Below, one piece after another: positions 1 to 8,354 of a stretch of DNA of 64,000 nt; position 1 is the stretch's first letter; the number at the start of each line of letters is the position of its first letter. Where the stretch lies: assembly GCF_041925275.1 (NCBI RefSeq), contig NZ_JBHEUZ010000010.1:132661-196660 (forward strand), in the 5' to 3' direction. The position numbers were made by a program, and so were the translations under genes. Source of the DNA: Parapedobacter pyrenivorans_A (lineage in GTDB: Bacteria; Bacteroidota; Bacteroidia; Sphingobacteriales; Sphingobacteriaceae). Below the pieces are notes generated by a model, which was not told the DNA's origin, searched no databases, and saw only the letters and a program-made list of their open reading frames with translations.

Positions 1-1197
1 CGGCCGTGTGTCTTCTTCAAAATCGCGTAATTGCTGCGGCGTCGGCAGCAATCCAACCAGGTCGGCATATATGCGTCGGAGGAATATCCGGTCGTCTACC
101 ACGTCGGGCCATGTGAGCTGATTGCCTTCGAAATAATCATTGACCCATCGGTCAATGGGATTCTCCAACCCTTTCGTTAATGCCGGCAATTCAGGGCGCC
201 GAGGTTCCAACGGCGCCACAGGGAAAATACCTTTGATGTGTTCCGGCCATGGCGCACCTTTCGCTACCCAAACCTTGATCAGATTTACTTCGTTATCATC
301 CAGCGGCTTGCCTTTTCCGGGCATGGCCTCCTTATGCCCCGCTGGCAGTGTAATGCGTCGAATCAACTCACTGTTATCCACGTCTCCGGGCAGGATTGAG
401 GGTCCTGATTCACCACCTTGAAATACAAACTCCCGTTGGTCGAGACGTAATTTCCCTTCAGTCTTGTCGCTGCTGTGGCATTGGAAGCAGCGGTGCGCCA
501 GCACGGTGCGGACGGCCATGTTCAGCTGGGTTTCTTGCTGTTCGTCCAAGGTGTCGAGCTGGGCGAACGACTGCCATGCTACCGTGGTTGGCGTGCCACC
601 CAAAGCAGCCGCCATCCGTTCGTCTTCGCCCCCCCAGGGTGTAACGCCCAGCAGGTAATCTTGACCATGGGTAAGGGACCCACCGTAGTGACCGGCAAGG
701 AATACGCCCACGGAAGAAAGAAGCAAGGTAACTTGGTATGCCTTGATAAAAGCCAGTCGTTTTTTACGGACCACTGCCCACAGTAATAATCCAGCCAACG
801 CACCTAGCACCGCGGTGGCGGTTCCGGACCATTGATGGGCATAGAATGTGTCGCCACCATATTCGCCGGTCCAGGCCAATAACCAGCCACATGACGCAGC
901 GATGACGGCACTTAAACTCCCGATGAAAACAAGCCAATTGATACCGGCGCGCAGTTGCGACTGGAAGCGACGGAAGGTTAACAACTCCATCACAGCGGCA
1001 ATCAATAACAGCGATACCGGAAAATGCACAAGCATAGGATGCATCCGCCCTACAAATTCCCAGCCCCACCATATGTCCGCGGGTTCGCTCGCCGGCGCCT
1101 CAGGCTGTGCATATGCCGCCAGGGCAAGAAGCTGTAAAAAAAAAACACAAACCGTTATCGGCAACCGCCGTTCCACAGGTAAAGTCTGTTTAATCAT
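1..1197 (-). CDS. Planctomycete-type cytochrome c / DUF1549 protein (partial, C-terminus off the left edge)
   Basis: The minus-strand frame is open from an ATG at 1197 to the window edge, giving 399 residues with no stop. Residues 1-31 look like a signal sequence ending near AYAQ. A run of hydrophobic segments follows (about 50-180, including GRMHPMLVHFPVSLLLIAA), resembling the DUF2231-like membrane module. The single haem motif CFQCH lies at residues 237-241 in a PSCyt1-like domain (KLRLDQRE, GPSILPGDVDNSELI, MPGKGKPL). From about residue 350, IDRWVNDYF and RRIYADLVGLLPTP match the start of a DUF1549 (PSCyt2) domain. Such proteins usually continue into DUF1553 and often stand beside a DUF1501 sulfatase-like gene; neither can be seen here. 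The function is not established. An envelope redox or polysaccharide-related role is inference. Confidence 0.85.
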   Translation of the reverse strand, partial: MIKQTLPVERRLPITVCVFFLQLLALAAYAQPEAPASEPADIWWGWEFVGRMHPMLVHFPVSLLLIAAVMELLTFRRFQSQLRAGINWLVFIGSLSAVIAASCGWLLAWTGEYGGDTFYAHQWSGTATAVLGALAGLLLWAVVRKKRLAFIKAYQVTLLLSSVGVFLAGHYGGSLTHGQDYLLGVTPWGGEDERMAAALGGTPTTVAWQSFAQLDTLDEQQETQLNMAVRTVLAHRCFQCHSSDKTEGKLRLDQREFVFQGGESGPSILPGDVDNSELIRRITLPAGHKEAMPGKGKPLDDNEVNLIKVWVAKGAPWPEHIKGIFPVAPLEPRRPELPALTKGLENPIDRWVNDYFEGNQLTWPDVVDDRIFLRRIYADLVGLLPTPQQLRDFEEDTRP

Positions 1198-1423
1198 CGA
1201 GTGGTTTATAAAAACATTTATCGCCTACTAAAGAACGCAAAATATCCTGCGGAAGTATCCTGTACCTTCCTGCCCGCACCCAAATATGCCCGATTTCCGC
1301 ATCGTGTAATGCATGAAATTACTAGTGACATGAATGGGTTGCTCGGCGTTGGCTATCGTTAGGTAAAAAAATCAAACCAATTTCTTAAATTCGCACAGGA
1401 AGAACAAAGGAACCGTGGCGTAG

Positions 1424-4400
1424 ATGCAACTCACTAAGCTCGAAATAAAGGGTTTTAAAAGTTTTGGAGACAAGATCACCATTCATTTCAACGAAGGTGT
1501 TACCGCTATCGTTGGGCCAAATGGTTGCGGAAAATCCAATGTGGTAGATGCTATCCGCTGGGTGTTGGGCGAGCAAAGCACACGCATATTGCGCTCGGAA
1601 AAGATGGAGAATATCATCTTCAATGGAACGAAAAGCCGCAAAGCCGCCAATCTGGCCGAAGTGTCACTTTCGTTCGACAACACGAAGAACATCCTACCCA
1701 CCGAGTTCTCCCAAGTTACCATCACCCGGAAACTTTACCGCAGCGGCGAAAGCGAATACCGACTCAACGATGTAAAATGCCGCCTCAAGGACATCACTGA
1801 TTTATTCCTAGACACCGGCATCGGAGCCGACACCTATTCGATCATCGAATTAAAGATGATTGACGAGATCATCAATAATAAGGAGAACTCACGTCGGATG
1901 CTTTTTGAAGAAGCGTCAGGTATCTCTAAATATAAAGTACGTAAAAAACAAACACTCAACAAACTAAGGGATACAGAGAACGATCTGGAGCGGGTGGACG
2001 ACCTGCTGTTTGAAATTGAAAAAAACCTCAAGACGCTAGAGAGCCAAGCCAAGAAAGCCGAACGATATTACCGGTTGAAGGAACAATACAAAACACTCAG
2101 TATCGCACTAGCCACCTATCGAATCAGTCACTTCAATGCCTCATTGGCCACGCTTGATGCCCAAGAACTTGACCACCGTGCTGAGCAAATGCGTATCAGC
2201 ACCGAAATCGCTAAATTGGAAGCACTCATCCAGCAGCTCAAACAAGAGAGCCTGGTCAAAGAGAAGAACCTGGCTGCTCAGCAACGCACCACCAACGAAT
2301 ACGTGGCTAAGATAAGGGCATACGAAAGCGATAAAAAGGTCAAAAATGAGCAGCTCCGGAACCTGCAGGATAAAGAAACACGCATCAGTGGTGAGCTCAC
2401 ACAAGACCGGCAGCAGCTCAACCACGTGTTGTACAACATTAAGCGCCTCAACGAGGAATACATCGAAGCGCAACAAAAGCTCTATGTTGTTACAGCCACG
2501 TTAGAAAACCAGCGGGCCGAAGTAGGCGAATTGCGCGGTCAACAACATGCAGCCAAACAAAAGCTCGACAGCGCGGCACGGCAGCATAGCGACGAGCAGA
2601 ACGAAAGCTATAAACTCGAAAAGGAAATCGCCGTATTACGTATCCAGCACGATGCGCTCGAACAAGAAAGTTTGCGCAATGTAAGCGATGTGGAGTCCAA
2701 AGCCGCTGAGCTTGATCAGTTCAATACGTTGGTTGCCGACCTCGAAGGGCAAACAGAAGCAGTACAGCAGGCCTACAACGCCGCAGCCGATGCCGAAACC
2801 ACTCTTCAGGAACAGGTGGCCAGCACAGAAGCCGCCATCCAATCGCTCAATGAGGAGCTTATGCGCGACAACCGGCAGCTCGATGCCAAGCAGAATGAAT
2901 ACAACCTCACGAAATCGCTGGTAGATAACTTGGAAGGTTTCCCCGAGTCGATACGTTTTTTACGTAAAAATGCAGGTTGGAAAAACCAGTACCCGCTGTT
3001 TTCAGATATTCTCTTTTGCAAAGAGGAATACCGGGTTGCCATTGAAAACTACTTGGAACCCTATATGAACCACTATGTGGTACAACGGCCCGGCGAAGCG
3101 GTCCAAGCCATCCGGTTGCTTAGCGATGCCGTACGCGGCAGGGCCAATTTTTTCGTGCTCGATGCCATCAAAGAGTCCGCCGATGTCATATTGGTACAGC
3201 AGGCCGACGAGCAACTCATCCCGGCATTGGATATCATCAGTGTGGAGGAACGTTACCTACCCCTTTGCCGTATATTATTGCATAACGTATACTTACTAAA
3301 TACGGAAGATGAGCGGGCGTTGGATAGCGAATTGCCCGGTGATGCGGTTGTCGTGCTGCATAAAAACGGTAAATTCAGCAAGAACCGATTGGGCCTGTCT
3401 GGCGGCTCAGTGGGGCTATTCGAAGGTAAGCGCATCGGCCGTGCAAAAAACCTGGAAAACCTGGCCAAAGACATCAAATCACTCGGCCAGTACATCGCCA
3501 AACAACAGGCAGCGCTTGACGAAGCGACCCAGCGGCTAGCCACATTGAAGAACAGCTCCAAGAAAAACGATATGGAAGAGCTTGGCCGCCAACTCAACCG
3601 GCTGAACAGCGAGCTGGTGTCGGTAAAAACCAAACAAGAACAATACGAGGCCTTTATAACCAACAGCCGGAACCGGGAACAGGATATCGAGCAGAAAATG
3701 GCGGGCATTGCAGCCGACCTCCGCGCGGCCGAACCTCGGCTCGAGGCACTGAATGCAACGAAAGTAAGTAGTGGTGTTGCACTGCAGGAAATGCAGTTTG
3801 CCTACCAAGAACTAGCTGACCTACTGACCGATAAATCGTCGGTATTCAACCAAGAGAACATCCGTTTCCACCAGCAGCAAAATGCGGTAGCAAGTATCAC
3901 GAAAGACCTGGAATACCGCGAAAACCTACGGGACACTTACGAAAGCCGGATTACCAAAAATGCTGCGGAATATGAACAGGTGCAGACGGCTATCAAAGAC
4001 ACACTACAGCATGTTGATAACTCGGACGAGGATCTCATGGCCATGTACGCCCAGAAGGAAGCCTACGAAAAAGGCCTACAGGAGATAGAGGAAGACTACT
4101 ACACGTCTCGTGGTAAAATCAATGAAACGGAAGAACAGGTTACGCAGTTACGCCGGCAGAAAGAGCAAATAGACTTTCTGTTCGACGAACTCCGCGACAA
4201 GAAAACAACCTTGAAACTCGATCTCAATGCACTGAAAGAACGATTGGCTGTTGAGTTTTCCATCGACATCAACGACCTCGCACCGACCGCGGAGGAAGAC
4301 ACCGACGCCGACGCGGCGCAACAGGACGACGAGGACACATTACGTCAAAAAACGGACAAGTTGCGGCGGCAGTTGGACGACTTCGGTAGCATCAACCCGA

Positions 4401-4987
4401 TGGCGATAGAGGCATACAAGGAGATGAATGAACGCTACACATTCATCATCAAGGAGAAACAGGATTTGCTCGATGCAAAGAATTCATTACTGGAAACCAT
4501 TCAGGAAATCGACGATACCGCACGCGAGAAATTCATGGCCTCCTTTACGCGAGTACGCGAAAACTTCATCACGGTGTTCCGCTCCCTATTCAACGAGGAA
4601 GATACGTGCGATCTCATCCTTACCAATCCCGAGAGCCCACTGGAATCCGATATCGACATCATAGCGCGGCCCAAAGGGAAACGCCCGTTGTCTATCAATC
4701 AGCTATCCGGGGGCGAGAAAACATTGACTTCAACGGCACTACTATTCGCTTTGTACCTCCTAAAACCCGCACCGTTCTGTATTTTCGACGAAGTCGACGC
4801 ACCTTTGGATGACACGAACATCGACAAGTTCAATAACATTATCCGCAACTTCTCCGACCACTCACAATTCATTATCGTATCGCATAATAAACGGACGATT
4901 GCTAGCACCGATATCATCTATGGGGTTACCATGGTTGAACAGGGAATCTCCCGTGTTGTCGCTGTGGATATGCGGGAAGTGGCCTGA
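1424..4987 (+). CDS. smc: Chromosome segregation ATPase SMC
   Basis: Full-length SMC of 1187 residues. The Walker A motif GPNGCGKS is at residues 31-38, the ABC signature LSGGEKTL at about 1094, and Walker B with the catalytic pair FDEVD at about 1120-1124. Long coiled-coil arms (about 165-500 and 665-1000) flank a hinge of about 505-655 that begins near NLEGFPESIRF. SMC dimers bind ATP and DNA and compact and separate sister chromosomes, usually with ScpA and ScpB, which are not in this window. A promoter-like TAAATTCG lies at 1386-1393, 30 nt before the ATG. The 14-nt gap to the next gene suggests co-transcription. Confidence 0.98.
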   Translation: MQLTKLEIKGFKSFGDKITIHFNEGVTAIVGPNGCGKSNVVDAIRWVLGEQSTRILRSEKMENIIFNGTKSRKAANLAEVSLSFDNTKNILPTEFSQVTITRKLYRSGESEYRLNDVKCRLKDITDLFLDTGIGADTYSIIELKMIDEIINNKENSRRMLFEEASGISKYKVRKKQTLNKLRDTENDLERVDDLLFEIEKNLKTLESQAKKAERYYRLKEQYKTLSIALATYRISHFNASLATLDAQELDHRAEQMRISTEIAKLEALIQQLKQESLVKEKNLAAQQRTTNEYVAKIRAYESDKKVKNEQLRNLQDKETRISGELTQDRQQLNHVLYNIKRLNEEYIEAQQKLYVVTATLENQRAEVGELRGQQHAAKQKLDSAARQHSDEQNESYKLEKEIAVLRIQHDALEQESLRNVSDVESKAAELDQFNTLVADLEGQTEAVQQAYNAAADAETTLQEQVASTEAAIQSLNEELMRDNRQLDAKQNEYNLTKSLVDNLEGFPESIRFLRKNAGWKNQYPLFSDILFCKEEYRVAIENYLEPYMNHYVVQRPGEAVQAIRLLSDAVRGRANFFVLDAIKESADVILVQQADEQLIPALDIISVEERYLPLCRILLHNVYLLNTEDERALDSELPGDAVVVLHKNGKFSKNRLGLSGGSVGLFEGKRIGRAKNLENLAKDIKSLGQYIAKQQAALDEATQRLATLKNSSKKNDMEELGRQLNRLNSELVSVKTKQEQYEAFITNSRNREQDIEQKMAGIAADLRAAEPRLEALNATKVSSGVALQEMQFAYQELADLLTDKSSVFNQENIRFHQQQNAVASITKDLEYRENLRDTYESRITKNAAEYEQVQTAIKDTLQHVDNSDEDLMAMYAQKEAYEKGLQEIEEDYYTSRGKINETEEQVTQLRRQKEQIDFLFDELRDKKTTLKLDLNALKERLAVEFSIDINDLAPTAEEDTDADAAQQDDEDTLRQKTDKLRRQLDDFGSINPMAIEAYKEMNERYTFIIKEKQDLLDAKNSLLETIQEIDDTAREKFMASFTRVRENFITVFRSLFNEEDTCDLILTNPESPLESDIDIIARPKGKRPLSINQLSGGEKTLTSTALLFALYLLKPAPFCIFDEVDAPLDDTNIDKFNNIIRNFSDHSQFIIVSHNKRTIASTDIIYGVTMVEQGISRVVAVDMREVA

Positions 4988-5001
4988 TCTAATAATAAGC
5001 G

Positions 5002-5289
5002 ATGAAATCATTGAGAACATGCTCTGAAGGCCACCAATACTACAAAAGCAGCGATTGTCCGGTCTGCCCGGTCTGTGAGGCATCGAAGACACCAAAACCG
5101 GGTTTATTTTCCACCTTAAGTGCACCTGCCCGCCGTGCACTGGAGCACGCAGGGATCACAACGGTAGAAGCACTCTCAACCTATAGTGAAAAAGAGATAC
5201 TGGCACTGCACGGCATGGGTCCGGCTTCGCTTCCAAAACTTCAAAACGCACTGGAACAGTTGGGACTAACCTTCCGTAAACCGGGATAA
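5002..5289 (+). CDS. RNA polymerase alpha C-terminal-domain-like protein with N-terminal zinc knuckle
   Basis: A 95-residue protein. Cys7, His11, Cys19 and Cys22 (CSEGH, then CPVC) make a plausible zinc-binding knuckle. Residues 38-92 (LSAPARRALEHAGITTVEAL, then EILALHGMGPASLPKLQNAL) carry the paired helix-hairpin-helix pattern of the RNA polymerase alpha subunit C-terminal domain. Small proteins of this design occur in Bacteroidota and are annotated by that domain; their role is unknown. The fold suggests DNA or protein binding. It lies 14 nt after smc on the same strand, so an operon is likely. Its last 24 bases overlap the convergent gene on the other strand. Confidence 0.8.
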   Translation: MKSLRTCSEGHQYYKSSDCPVCPVCEASKTPKPGLFSTLSAPARRALEHAGITTVEALSTYSEKEILALHGMGPASLPKLQNALEQLGLTFRKPG

Positions 5290-5706
5290 TCGGACATTGC
5301 CCAATCGCCTGGCCAATAGCTTCTGAAAAGGTACCAGTTTATTCCACAACCACCGATTGGGATCTTTACCACGCTCACCGCAATCAATTACCCTACAGGA
5401 GCGACAAAATCTATCATATAAACCAAACACACAGATAAACCTAAGCAAGCTCTTATATCTCAGCAATAAGTAATCAAAATAAAGGTGTCCCAATATTTCC
5501 ATAACAAAGGAATCGTCGCCTATAGCAAGACCGTTGCCAAAAGACGCCTTGTAGTCGGACTTAATTTTCGCAACGAGTGCCGTTGTGTTTCCCTCGGGCT
5601 GCCCAGTCACAGCCTGTTTGAACGGCTGGTCATTGACAATACGCACCAAGCCATCCGCAAACGTTACCTGTACCGGCAGCCCATCAAGCAGATATTGTTT
5701 TTCCAT
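5266..5706 (-). CDS. Hypothetical protein
   Basis: A 146-residue frame that I do not recognise. The first 85 residues look protein-like, with alternating polar and hydrophobic segments (LDGLPVQVTFADGLVRIVND, then DDSFVMEILGHLYFDYLLL). The rest is basic and tryptophan-containing (CGERGKDPNRWLWNKLVPF). No signal peptide or catalytic motif is visible. Its 3' end overlaps the stop of the convergent alpha-CTD-like gene by 24 bases, so the C-terminal part may not be authentic. Probably a real but lineage-restricted gene. Confidence 0.5.
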   Translation of the reverse strand: MEKQYLLDGLPVQVTFADGLVRIVNDQPFKQAVTGQPEGNTTALVAKIKSDYKASFGNGLAIGDDSFVMEILGHLYFDYLLLRYKSLLRFICVFGLYDRFCRSCRVIDCGERGKDPNRWLWNKLVPFQKLLARRLGNVRLSRFTEG

Positions 5707-5865
5707 TGCATGCGAAGATAACCTTAATTGCTGCCTTTTCTAATCCCCGTAGCCCAATACGACATTTCACTCTGTACGAACGAAGCCATAGGTTCGACAT
5801 CTATATACATAAAAACATTAGATTGAATAAGTAACACACTGATAAACAATAAAATCACGAACAAC

Positions 5866-5882
5866 ATTAACTTTTAGTTAAT
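5866..5882. repeat. AT-rich inverted repeat in the 5707-6011 gap
   Basis: The roughly 300-bp gap upstream of the hypothetical gene is AT-rich and holds no gene that I can support. It contains a perfect 7-bp inverted repeat, ATTAACT / AGTTAAT, with a 3-nt loop, about 160 bp upstream of the leftward ATG at 5706. It could be an operator or a minor hairpin. There is no U-run suggesting a terminator. Confidence 0.35.
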
Positions 5883-6011
5883 GCGAATAAAACTACCCTT
5901 TGATCAAAACAGCATTACATTTCTCGGTTTTACCCACCGTATTTATCATACTCGTTTTTACATTTTCCGGCAAGCCGATTTCATCATGGTTTGACAACTG
6001 ACGTAATCAAC

Positions 6012-6113
6012 TTGGGAAAAGGAGATAAGAAAACCAAACGTGATAAAATTGTGAACGGCACGTACGGCCGAAGAAGACAGCCGGCAAAAAGCGGAAGAAG
6101 GCGTGCTAGTTAA
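6012..6113 (+). CDS. 30S ribosomal protein THX
   Basis: A 33-residue, very basic protein reading GKGDKKTKRDKIVNGTYG and then an arginine-rich tail. This is the diagnostic pattern of ribosomal protein THX, which sits at the top of the 30S head in Thermus and is common in Bacteroidota. The family begins MGKGDKKT, so the start must be the TTG at 6012; no in-frame ATG lies nearby upstream. The last 8 bases (TAA at 6111-6113) overlap the 3' end of rlmB on the opposite strand. The gene is short enough to be missed by length-filtered gene callers. Confidence 0.85.
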   Translation: MGKGDKKTKRDKIVNGTYGRRRQPAKSGRRRAS

Positions 6114-6891
6114 CGGCTGCCAGGCGCTGCCGAAGCGCTTCGTAAAGCACGACACCGCCGGATACGGACACGTTGAGCGATGCAATAGTGCCTGCCATGG
6201 GGATACGTGCCAATTGGTCGGCTAGACGAATCAGTTCGTCGGTAATCCCCCGTTCTTCGGAACCTAAGATAAAAGCAATCGGACCGGAATAATCCAGTCC
6301 ATAGATACTATCATTGGTTTTTTCGGTACAGGCTACTACTTGAATGCCCGATTCCTGCAGGAAACGTACCGTGTGCGATAAGTTGTCTTCGCGGCAAACA
6401 CTGATTTTAAATAATGCACCAGCAGACGTTTTGATAGCGTCGGGGTTGATTTCGGCCGAGCCTTTTTTTGGCACGATGAGCGCGTGTGCACCCACGCACT
6501 CCGCTGTCCGGGCAATTGCGCCTAAATTGCGTACATCTGTAATGCCATCGAGTATGAGCAGCAAGGGTACTTCGCCCTTTTCATACAAGACGGGCACCAC
6601 GTCTTCGGCCCGCTGATAGGTAATGGGCGAGATAACACCAATTACACCCTGGTGGTTTTTGCGCGTCATCCGGTTGAGCTTTTCTACCGGCACCTGTTGG
6701 TAACTGATATCATATTGCCGCAGTAGCTGTTTCAGCTCTTGGAAAAGCGGCCCTGACAAACCCCGCTGTATAAAAAGCGACTCGATTTCCTTTCCGCCGT
6801 CGATAGCTTCCATCACAGCGCGGATACCATATACCTGTTGGTTGGTTTCACGCTTTTCGGGGCTCCCCCGCCACTGCCTTTGCTGCTGCAT
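6106..6891 (-). CDS. rlmB: 23S rRNA (guanosine-2'-O-)-methyltransferase RlmB-type (SpoU family)
   Basis: 261 residues, the usual length for RlmB/TrmH-type enzymes that methylate the ribose of a conserved guanosine in 23S rRNA using SAM. The N-terminal substrate-binding domain (QVYGIRAVMEAI to GVIGVISP, about 18-105) is followed by the SPOUT knot. The three SpoU motifs are visible: DGITDVRNLGAIARTAE, FILGSEERGI, and IPMAGTIASLNVSVSGG near the C-terminus. The N-terminus MQQQRQWRG is basic and low-complexity. It converges with, and slightly overlaps, the THX gene. Confidence 0.93.
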   Translation of the reverse strand: MQQQRQWRGSPEKRETNQQVYGIRAVMEAIDGGKEIESLFIQRGLSGPLFQELKQLLRQYDISYQQVPVEKLNRMTRKNHQGVIGVISPITYQRAEDVVPVLYEKGEVPLLLILDGITDVRNLGAIARTAECVGAHALIVPKKGSAEINPDAIKTSAGALFKISVCREDNLSHTVRFLQESGIQVVACTEKTNDSIYGLDYSGPIAFILGSEERGITDELIRLADQLARIPMAGTIASLNVSVSGGVVLYEALRQRLAAVN

Positions 6892-6942
6892 ATGTTATTA
6901 TTTGCCCGCGAAGTTACGTATAGTTGTAACCAGTTGCAATTT

Positions 6943-7410
6943 TTACAACTCCATTCGTTCGTCGTTAATCTCTATCCAATACCCATCAGGGTCTTGGATA
7001 TACAGTTGATGTACGCCATCTACCCGTGTGCCCACCTTATCCGGTTCCTGCTGCGCATTGTAGTACTTCACACCGAACTCCTTAAGCCGGGCCGTCATTT
7101 GGTCTATGGAGGCCACGCTGAAGCATATATGCGTATTCCGGCGGTGCGCAATGATTTCGGTTGCGTCTTTGATTAAGTGGAGTGATAAGCCCGGGCCGAT
7201 TTTGAACCACTTATGTTTACCAATCTTAAATGGCTCGGGTATGGTATCGAGCTGCAGTACGTTCTCATAAAAAGAAGCACTTTTCTGAAGGTCATAAACA
7301 GATAAGGCCACATGGTTGAACCCAGTTTTTCTCTCTTGCGCATAATTACGGGTAGCATACCCGACGAGGCATACGGCGATCAGCGTATACAGGATTATCG
7401 ATCGTTTCAT
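6943..7410 (-). CDS. Exported VOC (glyoxalase/bleomycin-resistance fold) protein
   Basis: 155 residues. An N-terminal hydrophobic stretch (LYTLIAVCLVGYATRNYAQ) looks like a signal peptide. After it comes one VOC domain: FNHVALSVYDLQKSASFYENV at about 30-50, THICFSVASID in the middle and the terminal QDPDGYWIEIND. His33, a mid-domain histidine and the Glu near the end could bind a metal as in glyoxalase I-type enzymes, but a single module of this kind does not fix the substrate. The predicted export is unusual for a glyoxalase. It lies between rlmB and a membrane protein, all on the minus strand. Confidence 0.8.
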   Translation of the reverse strand: MKRSIILYTLIAVCLVGYATRNYAQERKTGFNHVALSVYDLQKSASFYENVLQLDTIPEPFKIGKHKWFKIGPGLSLHLIKDATEIIAHRRNTHICFSVASIDQMTARLKEFGVKYYNAQQEPDKVGTRVDGVHQLYIQDPDGYWIEINDERMEL

Positions 7411-7442
7411 CCATCAAACTTAGCTAAATTAATTTATTTTAC

Positions 7443-8243
7443 CTACTCGCTGATGCGACCTTCCAGCTCCACTACCCGCTTTTCCACGGACTCCATGATT
7501 TCGGTCAAGTGGGTTACCGCTTCAGCCATCTGCGCATCACTGATTTTCTGTTCGAGGTTCTTCATGCGCAATGCGATTCCATCTAGGCGACGGTGCAGTT
7601 CTTCCAATCCATCGAAATCGTTGGGCTGGTTAGGTTCTTTTTTCTTGATAAAAGGCAAGGCTGCAATGACCAATGCAATGAGGCCAATGACGAAAGCGAC
7701 GTAAGCAATCATGGTGTTCTCTTTTTCGGGGTTATCAATCTGATCAGGTAGTTGTTCGGGGTATATGGTCTGTATGCCGGTTTGGTCCGCCATTGGCGCC
7801 AAACTGATGTCTTCGGCAATATCTTCAGGCGGCAGATTTTCCGTCGGAGGTGCAATCAATGCTGCGGTGCGCGAAACGTACCCTTCGTAGCCGGCCAATT
7901 GTTTTCTATACCCTTTGCCCGGTCGTTCAAAGATGTCGGCGAAAATACGGTCCCGTAACGCCTTTAAACCGTCGTTGTCCTTCACAGCAACAGACCGCCA
8001 TCGATTATACCACGGTTCAATACCCGCTATGGGGTTGCCGGCTAGCTGCTGTCCGAAACAACCGTAGTCCAATGCTTCACACGAAACCTGGAAGGCCGTA
8101 TCTCGGGAGACGGCTTTATCGGTAGCCAAAAAATTGATGGTTTCCCGAATGAGCTCGTATTTAGCGTGGTCCGGTTGCTCCTGCGCGAAGCTACTCCAAA
8201 CCATCGATACCAGGCATGTTAGGGTCAACAAACCGTTCCGCAT
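7443..8243 (-). CDS. Hypothetical secreted/membrane protein with C-terminal coiled coil
   Basis: I chose the ATG at 8243 because it opens directly on a signal peptide (MRNGLLTLTCLVSMVWSSFAQ); a longer frame starts at 8270. The mature part holds a cysteine pair (SCEALDYGCFG) and no family that I recognise. At about residues 185-205 there is one transmembrane helix (MIAYVAFVIGLIALVIAALP) followed by KKK. The last 55 residues form a charged heptad-like coiled coil (LEELHRRLDGIALRMKNLEQ). The likely topology is a large extracytoplasmic domain with a cytoplasmic coiled coil. Function unknown. Confidence 0.65.
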   Translation of the reverse strand: MRNGLLTLTCLVSMVWSSFAQEQPDHAKYELIRETINFLATDKAVSRDTAFQVSCEALDYGCFGQQLAGNPIAGIEPWYNRWRSVAVKDNDGLKALRDRIFADIFERPGKGYRKQLAGYEGYVSRTAALIAPPTENLPPEDIAEDISLAPMADQTGIQTIYPEQLPDQIDNPEKENTMIAYVAFVIGLIALVIAALPFIKKKEPNQPNDFDGLEELHRRLDGIALRMKNLEQKISDAQMAEAVTHLTEIMESVEKRVVELEGRISE

Positions 8244-8354
8244 AATATGTATGTTTGTAATAAAATCCAACTATTGAGTCTTCTCAGCGCCCAAGATAGG
8301 AAGAAAATCAGTTCCGGTCAAAAATCGGACCACCGACCTCGTGACCCGGCGCTA

